A stretch of DNA of 64,000 nucleotides from PFJX01 sp044227325 (GTDB taxonomy: Bacteria; Pseudomonadota; Gammaproteobacteria; Burkholderiales; Thiobacillaceae). Positions within the stretch are counted from its first letter, which is position 1; the number at the start of each line of letters is the position of its first letter. Below are positions 1 to 8,544 of the stretch, piece after piece. The position numbers and the translations under genes are program-made. The stretch lies in assembly GCA_044227325.1 (NCBI GenBank), contig JBGAFI010000019.1, positions 13,495 through 77,494 on the forward strand, read 5' to 3'. The notes under the pieces were generated by a model. It was not told where the DNA came from and did no database searches. It worked only from the letters and a program-made list of their open reading frames with translations.

Positions 1-64
1 CCCGGGCGAGCACACGTATATCAGGCATTGTCTTGGTAGTGGGGGGCTTTGCTACGGCCGTCAT
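1..64 (-). CDS. possible 5' end of a gene leaving the window
   Basis: An open frame starting with ATG at 64 runs leftwards off the window for 21 codons, 100 bases downstream of the EpsD-like gene and on the same strand. No good ribosome binding site is visible and nothing in so short a peptide can be recognised. In exopolysaccharide loci the gene after epsD is often an exosortase, chain-length or glycosyltransferase gene, but that is only context. It may not be a gene. Confidence 0.22.
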   Translation of the reverse strand, partial: MTAVAKPPTTKTMPDIRVLAR

Positions 65-163
65 GTCGATGCCCGCGAATGCTCATGCCCACGCGCGCCA
101 CCCATGCCCCACAGTGTGGATATCGATGGCGACGCGTAGGCAAGGCGATCCGAGTTCAAGCGA

Positions 164-1111
164 TCACTTCAGACCGGACAGGCCCTTGTCCATGGTTTGG
201 TCGCCCGTGGCGGGGGCGGGAGATTCGGACTTGGCCGGCGCCGCGGGTTGGGCCGGCGCGGCTTCCTTGCCGGCCTCGGCGTATTCACCCATGTATTCGA
301 TCTTCGCCGTTTCCTTCAGCTTCTTGAGTTCGGCTTCGGCCGCCTCGCGCTTCTTCGTGTTGTTGATGAAACGCTCGATGACCGGCTTGGCTTTCTCCTG
401 GTCCATGGCCTGGGTCTGGGAACCGGCGATGACGATGATGTTGAGGCTGCTGCCGGTGGACAGGGTCAAGGCTTGGCCATCCTTCATCTGGTGCAGGCGC
501 GGCAGGATTTCCAGGGGAAGCTGCTCGGCGGCCTTGGTGGACTGGCCCGCCCGCGCCGGAATGTTCTGGGCCTTGAGCCACTCGATGAAGTCGCTCAGGT
601 TCTTGCTTTGGGCCAGTTGGGCCTTGACCGCGCCCACGTTGTCCGGCGTGACCTGGACGGTGATTTCCTGCAAGCGGTAGATGCGGCGCTCGGAGAACAG
701 CTCGGGGTGCTTGGCGTAGTAATCGGCGATTTCCGCGTCAGTGGGCTTGGCCTGGTTGGCGGTGAGCTTCTGGATATAGGCCTGGGCCAGGATCTGGCGC
801 TTCGCGGCTTCCAGCGTCTGCAGCACCTGGGGATCGCGGTCCAGCTTTTCCTCGATCGACTTCTGCACCAGGATCTGCTGATCCACCATGGACTTCAGCA
901 CCTGATTGGCGGCCTTCTTGGACTGCTCGGCGTCGAGATTGCCCAGCTTGGCCAATTCGTGGTTGAGCTGATGGACGGTGATCTCGTCGCCGTTCACCTT
1001 GGCCGCCACCTGGGTCGCCGCCTTGTCTTCCTTCTTGTCGCCGCAACCGCCCAGGGCCAGGCTCAATGCCAGAGCCAAAGCACTCAGGCCAATCCGATGC
1101 ATGCTGTGCAT
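164..1111 (-). CDS. epsD: EpsD-family peptidyl-prolyl isomerase-like lipoprotein
   Basis: A 315-residue exported lipoprotein of the EpsD type, related to the SurA/PpiD parvulin chaperones and typical of exopolysaccharide loci. A hydrophobic signal (residues 6-20) ends in a lipobox L-G-G-C with Cys23. A SurA_N-like helical region (about 35-150) is followed by a degenerate parvulin-like region (150-250) and an Ala/Pro-rich tail. The start at 1111 is preferred over an ATG 15 bases upstream because a GAGG box lies 7 bases before it. Family members are thought to help fold or export polysaccharide machinery. Isomerase activity is not assured, because the parvulin core is poorly conserved. The rest of the locus would lie beyond the left edge. 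Confidence 0.75.
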   Translation of the reverse strand: MHSMHRIGLSALALALSLALGGCGDKKEDKAATQVAAKVNGDEITVHQLNHELAKLGNLDAEQSKKAANQVLKSMVDQQILVQKSIEEKLDRDPQVLQTLEAAKRQILAQAYIQKLTANQAKPTDAEIADYYAKHPELFSERRIYRLQEITVQVTPDNVGAVKAQLAQSKNLSDFIEWLKAQNIPARAGQSTKAAEQLPLEILPRLHQMKDGQALTLSTGSSLNIIVIAGSQTQAMDQEKAKPVIERFINNTKKREAAEAELKKLKETAKIEYMGEYAEAGKEAAPAQPAAPAKSESPAPATGDQTMDKGLSGLK

Positions 1112-1306
1112 ATCATTTCCTCGCATTTCGATATCAAAAGGTCATCCATTGTGCCAGGGGCATATGGCTGGCATGTTTCAAAGCAGAATCCGCCGCATTA
1201 TCCGGTCGCATGGCCCTGATACTCAAGCAAGTATTGGACCGCGCGGGTTATCGATGCCCATTCGTAACAGACCTGACCGGATCCCGCCATCCCATGCTTG
1301 GGGGGC

Positions 1307-2710
1307 TCACAGTATTCCCGCCGCGTGGTCCGCCAGACGGGAGCGCTCGCCCCGGGCCAGGGTGATGTGCCCGGAATGGGGCCAGCCCTTGAAGCGGTCC
1401 ACCACGTAGGTCAGGCCGGAACTGCCTTCCGTGAGGTAGGGCGTGTCGATCTGGGCGATGTTGCCCAGGCACACCACCTTGGTGCCCGGGCCGGCGCGGG
1501 TGATCAGGGTCTTCATCTGCTTGGAGGTGAGGTTCTGGGCCTCGTCGATGATGAGGAACTTGTTGATGAAGGTGCGGCCGCGCATGAAGTTGAGGGATTT
1601 CACCTTGATGCGCGAGCGGATCAGATCCTGGGTCGCCGCCCTGCCCCATTCGCCGGCTTCCTCGTCGGTCTTGTTGAGCACGTCCAGGTTGTCTTCCAGC
1701 GCCCCCATCCAGGGCGTCATCTTCTCTTCCTCGGTGCCGGGGAGGAAGCCGATGTCCTCTCCGACCGGGACCGTGACCCGGGTCATGATGATCTCGGTGT
1801 AGGTCTTGGCCTCGAGTATCTGGGTCAGCCCCGCCGCCAGCGTGAGCAGGGTCTTGCCGGTGCCGGCCTGGCCCAGCAGGGAGACGAAATCGATGTCCGG
1901 ATCCATCAGGGCATTGAGGGCGAAGTTCTGCTCCCGGTTGCGCGCGGTGATGCCCCAGACATTGTTCTTGAGATGGCTGTAGTCGCGGATGGTGACCAGG
2001 GTCGCGGTATTGCCCACCAACTCGATGACCCGCGCATGGAACGGGTTGGGGCCTTCCTGCCAGACGAACTGGTTGACCAGGAAAGACGCGATCTGCGGCC
2101 CGCTGATGCGGTAATACGAGCGGCCATCCTTCTGCCAGGATTCCATGCCCTTCGCATGCTTGTCCCAGAAATCCGCGGGCAGTTCCATGACGCCGGTGTA
2201 GAGCAGGTCGGTGTCTTCCAGCACCTTGTCGTTGAAATAGTCCTCCGCCGGAATCTCCAGGGCACGCGCCTTGATGCGCATGTTGATGTCCTTGGACACC
2301 AGAATGACCTGGCGCTCCGGCTGCTGCGCCTTCAGATAGGCCACCACGCCCAGGATCTGGTTGTCCACCTTGCTGTAGGGCAGGATCGCGGTGACGTCGC
2401 TGTTGATGGGATGGGTCTGCAGAAACAGCCGGCCGGTGGCGGCCTTGTGGCTCATGGGCGCCAGCGGCGCGCCGTCATGGATGCTCAGTTCGGCGGGGCT
2501 GACCACCTCGTCGAGAAAGCGGGTGACCTGACGCGCGTTGCGCGCCACCTCGGACATGCCCTTCTTGTTGTGATCCAGTTCCTCCAGGGTCGCCATCGGC
2601 AGGTAGATGTCGTGCTCCTGGAAGCGGTAGAGACAGGTGGGATCGTGCAGGAGAACGTTGGTATCGAGAACGAACAGCTTGGTCAGCTTCTTGCCGGTTT
2701 TACGCGCCAT
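1307..2710 (-). CDS. PhoH family protein, PIN domain plus PhoH ATPase
   Basis: A 467-residue protein of the PhoH2 (PIN-PhoH) class. The N-terminal PIN domain (residues 12-150) carries the acidic motif V-L-D-T-N with Asp16. The C-terminal PhoH P-loop domain has Walker A G-Q-A-G-T-G-K-T at 280-287 and a Walker B of the form L-I-I-D-E-A-Q. Characterised PIN-PhoH proteins are RNA helicases and ribonucleases, and this one is presumably cytoplasmic. It lies 45 bases after bcp on the same strand and may be cotranscribed with it. The domain architecture is full length with no sign of damage. Confidence 0.9.
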   Translation of the reverse strand: MARKTGKKLTKLFVLDTNVLLHDPTCLYRFQEHDIYLPMATLEELDHNKKGMSEVARNARQVTRFLDEVVSPAELSIHDGAPLAPMSHKAATGRLFLQTHPINSDVTAILPYSKVDNQILGVVAYLKAQQPERQVILVSKDINMRIKARALEIPAEDYFNDKVLEDTDLLYTGVMELPADFWDKHAKGMESWQKDGRSYYRISGPQIASFLVNQFVWQEGPNPFHARVIELVGNTATLVTIRDYSHLKNNVWGITARNREQNFALNALMDPDIDFVSLLGQAGTGKTLLTLAAGLTQILEAKTYTEIIMTRVTVPVGEDIGFLPGTEEEKMTPWMGALEDNLDVLNKTDEEAGEWGRAATQDLIRSRIKVKSLNFMRGRTFINKFLIIDEAQNLTSKQMKTLITRAGPGTKVVCLGNIAQIDTPYLTEGSSGLTYVVDRFKGWPHSGHITLARGERSRLADHAAGIL

Positions 2711-2755
2711 CAGGATCGTCCATGGGTCGAGTTGCGGGGAAAAACGGGGAGAGGT

Positions 2756-3214
2756 TCACGCCAGGGCGCGCACGAATTCCAGGACTTCCTGGGCATGGTT
2801 GGGCACTTTCACGCCGCGCCACGACCTGGCCAGGGTGCCGTCCGGCGCGATGGCGAAAGTGCTGCGCTCGATGCCGCGCACTTGTTTGCCATACATGTTT
2901 TTCATTTTCATGACGCCAAACAGCTCGCAGGCCTGTTCCTCCGCATCGGACACGAGGTCGAAGGGCATGGCCAGTTTCGCCTTGAAATTTTCGTGGGATT
3001 TCACGCTGTCCCGGGAAATCCCCAGGATTTCCCAGCCCAAGGCCTGGAACAGGGGATGCAGATCGCGGAAATCCTGGCCTTCGGTGGTGCAGCCGGGCGT
3101 GCTGTCCTTGGGATAAAAATAAAGGACGACACCGCGTCCTTTGAAATCACTGAGTTTGATCCGCTTGCCGCCGGTGGCGGGCAGATCGAAGTCGGGTGCT
3201 GCTTGCGGATCCAT
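2756..3214 (-). CDS. bcp: thioredoxin-dependent peroxiredoxin, Bcp/PrxQ type
   Basis: A 152-residue peroxiredoxin that reduces hydroperoxides in the cytoplasm using thioredoxin. The peroxidatic motif T-P-G-C-T-T places the reactive Cys at 42. The usual PrxQ resolving cysteine five residues later is absent (Gln is found near there). The only other cysteine is Cys96, so this is either a 1-Cys enzyme or uses a different resolving position. Length and fold motifs are normal for the family. phoH follows downstream. The start ATG at 3214 matches the usual short N-terminus of the family. Confidence 0.93.
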   Translation of the reverse strand: MDPQAAPDFDLPATGGKRIKLSDFKGRGVVLYFYPKDSTPGCTTEGQDFRDLHPLFQALGWEILGISRDSVKSHENFKAKLAMPFDLVSDAEEQACELFGVMKMKNMYGKQVRGIERSTFAIAPDGTLARSWRGVKVPNHAQEVLEFVRALA

Positions 3215-3360
3215 CGGGCTCTCGATTCGGACTGGACGTGGCCATTATCCGGAGCAAGGGCGGACGCGGCAATATGACGAACAGGAGGGGTCGGAAATAA
3301 GGCGGCGGCGCGGGAGTAACCGGGTGATTCGAAATGGCCGGAAGATCGCCGGCGCTGGAA

Positions 3361-3386
3361 AATCAAACGCCCCGTGCTGCGGGGCG
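3361..3386 (-). terminator. rho-independent terminator after tRNA-Ser
   Basis: On the minus strand a 7-bp GC stem (CGCCCCG / CGGGGCG, 3368-3386) with a 5-base loop is followed by TTTGATTTT. It lies 10 bases past the tRNA-Ser CCA end and so ends that transcript. Confidence 0.8.
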
Positions 3387-3395
3387 CCTTCAATT

Positions 3396-3487
<92 letters not shown>

Positions 3488-3580
3488 GGAAGGGGCGGGA
3501 GAATACACGGTGGCGTTCGGCGAGGCAAGGCGGGGCCGTCACTGATAGAATCCGCGCGCCATCCGAGGAAGCTCCTGAAC

Positions 3581-4318
3581 ATGCCCACCCCATTCGACGA
3601 ACGCCTGTCCGTGGTCGTCCCCGTAAAGAACGAGGCCGAAAACATCGAACCCCTGATCCGGGAGATCGTCGCCGCCGTCTCCAATCTGGCCGATTACGAG
3701 ATCGTCTATGTGGACGACGGCAGCAGCGACGCCACGCTAAGCGAACTGAAACGCCTGGCGGCCGAACTGCCCCCGTTGAAGATCGTCCGCCACCAGTCCA
3801 GTTGCGGTCAGAGCACCGCCATCACCTCGGGCGTGCTGGCGGCCGCTTTCGCCTGGATCGCCACCCTGGACGGCGACGGCCAGAACGACCCGGCGGACAT
3901 TCCCAAGCTATTGGCCCGTCTGCGGACGACGGCTCCGGAAGACAACCTGCACATGCTCGCGGGGTGGCGCGCCAACAGGCGCGACACCTGGTTCCGCCGC
4001 TTCTCGTCCAAGGTGGCCAACGGCGTCCGCTCCAGCCTGCTCAAGGACGCCACGCCGGATACCGGCTGCGGCCTCAAGGTGTTCAGCCGGGAAACCTTCC
4101 TGCGCCTGCCCTACTTCGACCACATGCACCGCTTCCTGCCCGCCCTGGTGCAGCGCCACGGCGGCCGGGTGGAATCGGTGGTGGTGAACCACCGCCCGCG
4201 CGAGCGGGGCACCTCCAAATACGGCCTGAACAATCGCCTGTGGGTGGGCATTGTCGACCTGTTCGGCGTCATGTGGCTGATCACCCGCGCGAAACGACCC
4301 ATCGTCCTCAAACCCTGA
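3581..4318 (+). CDS. GT2 glycosyltransferase, polyprenyl-phosphate sugar synthase type
   Basis: A 245-residue family 2 glycosyltransferase. The N-terminal GT-A fold shows V-V-V-P-V-K-N-E, a nucleotide-sugar site V-D-D-G-S-S-D near residues 44-50 and a D-G-D-G metal site. The C-terminal H-R-P-R-E-R-G-T-S-K-Y-G segment is typical of dolichyl/undecaprenyl-phosphate mannose or glucose synthases and ArnC-like enzymes. It lacks the two C-terminal membrane helices of ArnC. The start at 3581 has an AGGA box upstream, and the open frame before it crosses the tRNA gene and is not coding. It is the first gene of a run with a VTT membrane protein and an ArnT-like transferase, so it probably makes their lipid-linked sugar donor (inference). 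Confidence 0.87.
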   Translation: MPTPFDERLSVVVPVKNEAENIEPLIREIVAAVSNLADYEIVYVDDGSSDATLSELKRLAAELPPLKIVRHQSSCGQSTAITSGVLAAAFAWIATLDGDGQNDPADIPKLLARLRTTAPEDNLHMLAGWRANRRDTWFRRFSSKVANGVRSSLLKDATPDTGCGLKVFSRETFLRLPYFDHMHRFLPALVQRHGGRVESVVVNHRPRERGTSKYGLNNRLWVGIVDLFGVMWLITRAKRPIVLKP

Positions 4319-4323
4319 CTCGC

Positions 4324-5031
4324 ATGTCGCCCCGCGCCATCCTCAAGGGCCTTCTGTGGATCGTCTCCCTGGTGGCCCTGGGCTTCCTGGCAAAAAACGG
4401 CCATCTCGCGGACATGCTCTCGGAACATTGGATCGACGCGGAAGTGCGGGGCAAGGGCTGGAGCGGGAATCTGATCTTCCTGGCCATGGGCGCCCTGACC
4501 ACCGCGGTCGGCTTTCCGCGCCAGGTGGTCGCCTTTCTCGGAGGTTATGCCTTCGGCTTCGTCAGCGGTTCCGCCTTGGCGACCTCGGCGGCGGCGCTCG
4601 GCTGCGTCCTTGCGTTCTACTACGCGCGCTGGTTCGGACGCGGCCTGGTCGCCCACCGTTTTCCCGGCCGCATCCGCAAGGTGGACGATTTCCTGCGCGG
4701 GCACCCGTTCAGCATGGCGGTGGTCATCCGCCTGCTGCCCGTGGGCAGCAACCTGGTCACCAACCTGCTCGCCGGCGTGACCAGCGTGCGCGGCCTGCCC
4801 TTCTTCGCCGGTTCCGCGCTGGGCTACGTTCCGCAAACCCTGGTTTTCGCCCTAGCCGGCAGCGGCGTGAATTTCAACCCCGCCCTGCGCCTGACCCTGG
4901 CCGGCATCCTGTTCGTCGTCTCCAGCCTGATCGGCGTCTGGCTGTACCGGCGCCACCGCCACGGCGTCGCGCTGGAGGCGGACCTGGACGCGGCGCTGGG
5001 CGATTCGGAAAAATCGCCGGCCGGATCATGA
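4324..5031 (+). CDS. TVP38/TMEM64 (VTT domain) membrane protein
   Basis: A 235-residue inner-membrane protein with about five hydrophobic segments. The VTT/DedA-type core includes F-L-G-G-Y-A-F-G-F (about residues 75-83) and a R-L-L-P-V-G-S-N motif near 140 preceding reentrant hydrophobic stretches. Related DedA proteins move undecaprenyl phosphate or phospholipids across membranes. It begins 5 bases after the GT2 gene and overlaps the next gene by 4 bases (ATGA), so it is translationally coupled to both. Placement between a polyprenyl-phosphate sugar synthase and a GT-C transferase suggests a role in carrier flipping or recycling, which is inference. Confidence 0.85.
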   Translation: MSPRAILKGLLWIVSLVALGFLAKNGHLADMLSEHWIDAEVRGKGWSGNLIFLAMGALTTAVGFPRQVVAFLGGYAFGFVSGSALATSAAALGCVLAFYYARWFGRGLVAHRFPGRIRKVDDFLRGHPFSMAVVIRLLPVGSNLVTNLLAGVTSVRGLPFFAGSALGYVPQTLVFALAGSGVNFNPALRLTLAGILFVVSSLIGVWLYRRHRHGVALEADLDAALGDSEKSPAGS

Positions 5032-6662
5032 GCGATAACGGCCATCGCCCCGACTGGACGGTCTGGTTCGTCTGGCTCGTTGCCCTGACCTGCGTGGCGA
5101 TTTTCAGCCGCCCCGCGATCCCCCTGGACGAAACCCGCTATCTCTCGGTGGCGTGGGAGATGTGGCAGCGCGGTGACTTCCTGGTGCCGTTCAAGAACGG
5201 CGAGGCATACAGCCACAAGCCGCCGCTATTGTTCTGGCTGATTCATCTGGGCTGGTGGCTGACCGGCGTGAACGACTGGTGGCCGCGCCTGATCTCGCCC
5301 CTGCTTGCCCTGGCCGGCGCCTGGATGACCTGGCGCCTGGCGCGCCGGCTCTGGCCGGCATCGCCGGACAGCGCGCGCTTCGCTCCCCTGGTGCTGCTCT
5401 CCAGTCTGCTCTGGTTGCTCTACAGCCAGGCGCTGTTCTTCGACTTGCTCATCGCCATCTGCGCCCTGCTCGGCCTGATTGCCCTGGTGGAGGCCGCGTT
5501 CACCGGCCGGCGCGGCTGGTGGGCGGTATTCGGCATGAGCGTGGGCCTGGGGGTGCTGGCGAAAGGCCCCGCCATCCTGGTTCACCTGCTGCCCGCCGCG
5601 CTGCTGGCGCCCTGGTGGCTGCGCCACGCGCCTTATCGGCCGGCCTGGGGCCGCTGGTATGCCGGCGTTGGGCTCGGCCTGCTGCTGGGCGTGGCCATCG
5701 CCCTGGCCTGGGCCATTCCCGCCGGCCTGCATGGCGGCGAGGCGTACCGCGACGCGATCTTCTGGGGCCAGACCGCGAACCGCATGGTGGAGTCCTTCGC
5801 CCACCGGCGCCCGTTCTGGTGGTATCTGGCCACCCTGCCCCTGTTCCTGTTCCCCTGGCTGGTGTGGCCGCGATTGTTGGGCGCGCTGGCGAAAACCCTG
5901 CGTGCCGAATGGCGGGATGCCGGCGCGCGCTTCGCTGTGGTCTGGTTCGGCGCGGCCCTGCTGATTTTCTCCGCGATCAGCGGCAAGCAACCCCACTACC
6001 TGCTGCCGGAGTATCCCGCCGCCGCCCTGCTCCTGGGCCATGCCCTGGCGCGCAGGCCCATCACTGGGCGCCCTTGGCTGGCCGGGCTTGCTCTGGTCGC
6101 CATCGGCCTGGGCACGCTCTATCTGAGCTTGGCGCCAGGCACTCACGGAGGGGTTTTGCAGGTCATCGCGCGCATGCCGGCCTGGGCGGGAATCGGCTTC
6201 CTGCTGGCGGGCGCGCTGGCGCTGGGCCGGAGCAATGATGGCCGCGCCCAGGCGCGGCGGCTGGCCTGGGCGAGTCTGCTCGCCATGACGTGGCTGCTGT
6301 TCGCCCTGGTGCGTCCCCTTGCCCCCGCCTATGACATGGCGCCCATGGCCCGGGAACTGGCGCGCCAGCAGGCCCTCGGGCATCCCGTCGCCTACGAGGG
6401 GAAATACCATGCCCAGTACCAGTTCGCCGGTCGCCTCCAGCAGCCCTTGCTCGCCTTGCCCAGCCAGGAACTGGCGGACTGGCTGGACGGTCATCCGGAT
6501 GGCGTGGCCGTGGTGTTCATCGACCGCACCCTGGATCCCGCGCCTTATCACCCCCTGTTCAGCCATGCCTACCGGAGCAGCCTTTCGCTCCTGATCGACC
6601 AGCGCGGCGCGCCCGCCCTGCGCGGTCAGGCCATGGCGCCACAGGACGACAGCGAGGATTGA
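5028..6662 (+). CDS. ArnT-like GT39 (GT-C) membrane glycosyltransferase
   Basis: A 544-residue polytopic transferase of the PMT/ArnT superfamily. The first periplasmic loop has the signature D-E-T-R-Y (about residues 35-39) followed by G-D-F-L-V-P and K-P-P-L-L-F-W, the motifs that bind lipid-linked donor and metal in ArnT. About ten further hydrophobic helices and a soluble C-terminal domain follow. It would transfer a sugar from a polyprenyl phosphate carrier to lipid A or another periplasmic acceptor. The acceptor cannot be told from sequence. The start is fixed by the ATGA overlap with the preceding gene. Confidence 0.87.
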   Translation: MSDNGHRPDWTVWFVWLVALTCVAIFSRPAIPLDETRYLSVAWEMWQRGDFLVPFKNGEAYSHKPPLLFWLIHLGWWLTGVNDWWPRLISPLLALAGAWMTWRLARRLWPASPDSARFAPLVLLSSLLWLLYSQALFFDLLIAICALLGLIALVEAAFTGRRGWWAVFGMSVGLGVLAKGPAILVHLLPAALLAPWWLRHAPYRPAWGRWYAGVGLGLLLGVAIALAWAIPAGLHGGEAYRDAIFWGQTANRMVESFAHRRPFWWYLATLPLFLFPWLVWPRLLGALAKTLRAEWRDAGARFAVVWFGAALLIFSAISGKQPHYLLPEYPAAALLLGHALARRPITGRPWLAGLALVAIGLGTLYLSLAPGTHGGVLQVIARMPAWAGIGFLLAGALALGRSNDGRAQARRLAWASLLAMTWLLFALVRPLAPAYDMAPMARELARQQALGHPVAYEGKYHAQYQFAGRLQQPLLALPSQELADWLDGHPDGVAVVFIDRTLDPAPYHPLFSHAYRSSLSLLIDQRGAPALRGQAMAPQDDSED

Positions 6663-6663
6663 C

Positions 6664-7707
6664 ATGGACATGGAATACCGTCGCCTGGGCGACAGCGAAC
6701 TGAAGGTGTCGGCGATCTGCCTGGGCACCATGACCTTCGGCCAGCAGAACACACCCGCGGAAGCCCACGAACAACTGGATTACGCGTTCTCGCGCGGCGT
6801 CAACTTCATCGACACCGCCGAGATGTACCCGGTGCCGCCCCGGGCGGACACGTGTACCCGCACGGAAAGCATAGTCGGCGAGTGGCTGGCGCGGCAACCG
6901 CGCGACCGGGTCGTCCTGGCCACCAAGGTGACCGGGCCGCGTCGGGCCATGAGCTGGATTCGGGGCGGACCGAAATCCCTGGACCGGGACAACATCCACG
7001 CCGCCCTGGACGGCTCGCTGACCCGGCTGCGCACCGATTACGTGGATCTGTACCAGATCCACTGGCCCGAGCGGAACGGGCCCATGTTCGGCCAATACCG
7101 GTTCGATCCGGCCATGGAGACCGACGCGGTGCCGATCCGGGATCAACTGGAAACGCTGTCGGGTTTGGTGAAGGCCGGCAAGATTCGCCATATCGGCCTG
7201 TCCAACGAGCATCCCTGGGGCGTCATGGAGTTCCTGCGCCTGGCGCGGGAACACGGCCTGGAGCGGGTCGCGACGATCCAGAATCCCTACAGCCTGATCA
7301 ACCGGACCTTCGAAACCGGGATGACGGAGATCGCCTACCGCGAGCGGGTCGGCCTGCTCGCCTACTCCCCGCTCGCCTTCGGCCATCTCAGCGGCAAGTA
7401 TCTCGCCGACCCGGCGGCGCCGGGGCGGGTGACCCAGTTTCAGGGCTTCGCCCAGCGCTACGAGAAACCCAACGTGCAACCGGCGGTGGCGGCCTACGCG
7501 GAACTGGCGCGGGAACTTGGCTTGACGCCCGCCCGCTTGGCGCTTGCCTTCGTCTACCGGCGCTGGTTCGTCACGAGCACCATCATCGGCGCCACCTCGA
7601 TGGCCCAACTGAGGGAAAACCTGGACGCGTGGAATGACGTGTTGTCGGAGGAGGCTCTGGCGCGCATCGAGGCATTGCACCTGCGCTACTTCAACCCCGC
7701 TCCCTGA
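6664..7707 (+). CDS. tas: NADP(H)-dependent aldo/keto reductase, Tas type
   Basis: A 347-residue cytoplasmic oxidoreductase with an (alpha/beta)8 barrel. The AKR catalytic residues are visible: Asp in F-I-D-T-A-E-M-Y with its Tyr, Lys in L-A-T-K-V, and His in Y-Q-I-H-W-P. The M-Y-P-V-P-P segment and length match the Tas subfamily. It starts 1 base after the GT39 gene and ends the operon. Its substrate is unknown and its link to the glycosyltransferases may be only positional. E. coli Tas can replace a tyrosine-biosynthesis step in mutants. Confidence 0.88.
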   Translation: MDMEYRRLGDSELKVSAICLGTMTFGQQNTPAEAHEQLDYAFSRGVNFIDTAEMYPVPPRADTCTRTESIVGEWLARQPRDRVVLATKVTGPRRAMSWIRGGPKSLDRDNIHAALDGSLTRLRTDYVDLYQIHWPERNGPMFGQYRFDPAMETDAVPIRDQLETLSGLVKAGKIRHIGLSNEHPWGVMEFLRLAREHGLERVATIQNPYSLINRTFETGMTEIAYRERVGLLAYSPLAFGHLSGKYLADPAAPGRVTQFQGFAQRYEKPNVQPAVAAYAELARELGLTPARLALAFVYRRWFVTSTIIGATSMAQLRENLDAWNDVLSEEALARIEALHLRYFNPAP

Positions 7708-7724
7708 GGCCTCGCGGCCTGGAT

Positions 7725-7757
7725 GCCGGCCGCCGCGCGCGCGCGTGGCGGCCCGGC
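7725..7757. terminator. GC-rich hairpin between convergent genes
   Basis: GCCGGCCGCC (7725-7734) pairs with GGCGGC-CCGGC (7747-7757) around a GC-alternating loop, between the ends of the aldo/keto reductase and HU genes. There is no clear U-run in the plus direction. It may act as a bidirectional terminator or barrier. Confidence 0.4.
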
Positions 7758-7768
7758 CGGGACCAGCA

Positions 7769-8065
7769 TTACTTTTTCTTCTTGCCTTTGGTGGCGTTCG
7801 CGGAGGCGCTGAGCGCGGCACCGGGCTTGAAGCGCACGACTTTCTTGGCGGGAATCTTCATTTCCTTGCCGGTCTGCGGGTTGCGACCGGTACGGGCCTG
7901 ACGTTCCTGCACGCTGAAGGTGCCGAAACCGATGAACTGGACGTTTTCGCCCTTGGCCAGGGCATCGGAGATGGCTTCGATGGCGGCGGCGACGACGACG
8001 GTGGTGGCGGCTTTACTGGCGTTGGCTTTTGCGGCGACGATATCGATGAGTTCAGCTTTGTTCAT
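7769..8065 (-). CDS. hup: HU family DNA-binding protein
   Basis: A 98-residue nucleoid protein. It shows the HU dimer core (starting M-N-K-A-E-L-I-D), the G-F-G-T-F hinge and the DNA-binding beta arm with R-N-P-Q-T-G (about residues 62-67), followed by a lysine-rich tail ending K-G-K-K-K-K. The tail makes it slightly longer than E. coli HU (90). An AGGAGAC box precedes the ATG. It is probably monocistronic, with a short gap to the cupin gene upstream. Confidence 0.95.
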   Translation of the reverse strand: MNKAELIDIVAAKANASKAATTVVVAAAIEAISDALAKGENVQFIGFGTFSVQERQARTGRNPQTGKEMKIPAKKVVRFKPGAALSASANATKGKKKK

Positions 8066-8108
8066 AGTGAAGTCTCCTGGTTGATGTCATGGGAAATGAC
8101 GGGGCGGA

Positions 8109-8519
8109 TCATAGCAAGGCTGCGGCGTTTGTGGATTGCCGCGCATCACTAATTTCTAGCAATTCCGTGTCTTCGTGACGATAAGCGGGGCTGCAACAGC
8201 ACAAAACACGCAAAGCAAGCGTGCCGCTGTTCTCGAGGCGATGGGGCGTGCCCGGCGGGATCAACACCGTATCGCCGGCGTGAACCGCGAAACGGTCCTC
8301 GCCCAGCGTCATCCATGCCTGGCCTTCCAGCAGGTGGTAAACCTCCTCAGACGCGCGGTGCAGATGCAGGCGGGTCGCCGCGCCCGGCGGCACGGTGGCC
8401 AGCGCCAGGCTCTGATTGCGCACGCCGTGGCGGTCCGGATGCATCAGCTCCCGGATATCCGAACCGTCCAGGGTGACATACGCGGGAATTTCCTCGAGGT
8501 GGGTCCGGGAAGCGGCCAT
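8109..8519 (-). CDS. small cupin-domain protein
   Basis: A 136-residue single-domain cupin. The first motif is seen as H-L-H-R-A-S-E-E-V-Y-H-L-L-E-G (about residues 52-66) with the two His and Glu metal ligands, and the second as P-P-G-T-P-H-R (about 88-94). Proteins of this size bind a metal and include isomerases, dioxygenases and sensor-like proteins. No specific substrate can be assigned. It lies between amt and hup on the same strand, 25 bases after amt, so it may be cotranscribed with amt. Confidence 0.8.
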   Translation of the reverse strand: MAASRTHLEEIPAYVTLDGSDIRELMHPDRHGVRNQSLALATVPPGAATRLHLHRASEEVYHLLEGQAWMTLGEDRFAVHAGDTVLIPPGTPHRLENSGTLALRVLCCCSPAYRHEDTELLEISDARQSTNAAALL

Positions 8520-8544
8520 GGCGCGATCCGGGAAATGTGGCCGC

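Noticed and set aside
1298..3277. A 659-codon plus-strand open frame opposite phoH and bcp
   Set aside because: Antisense shadow of two recognised genes; no start signal and no family features.
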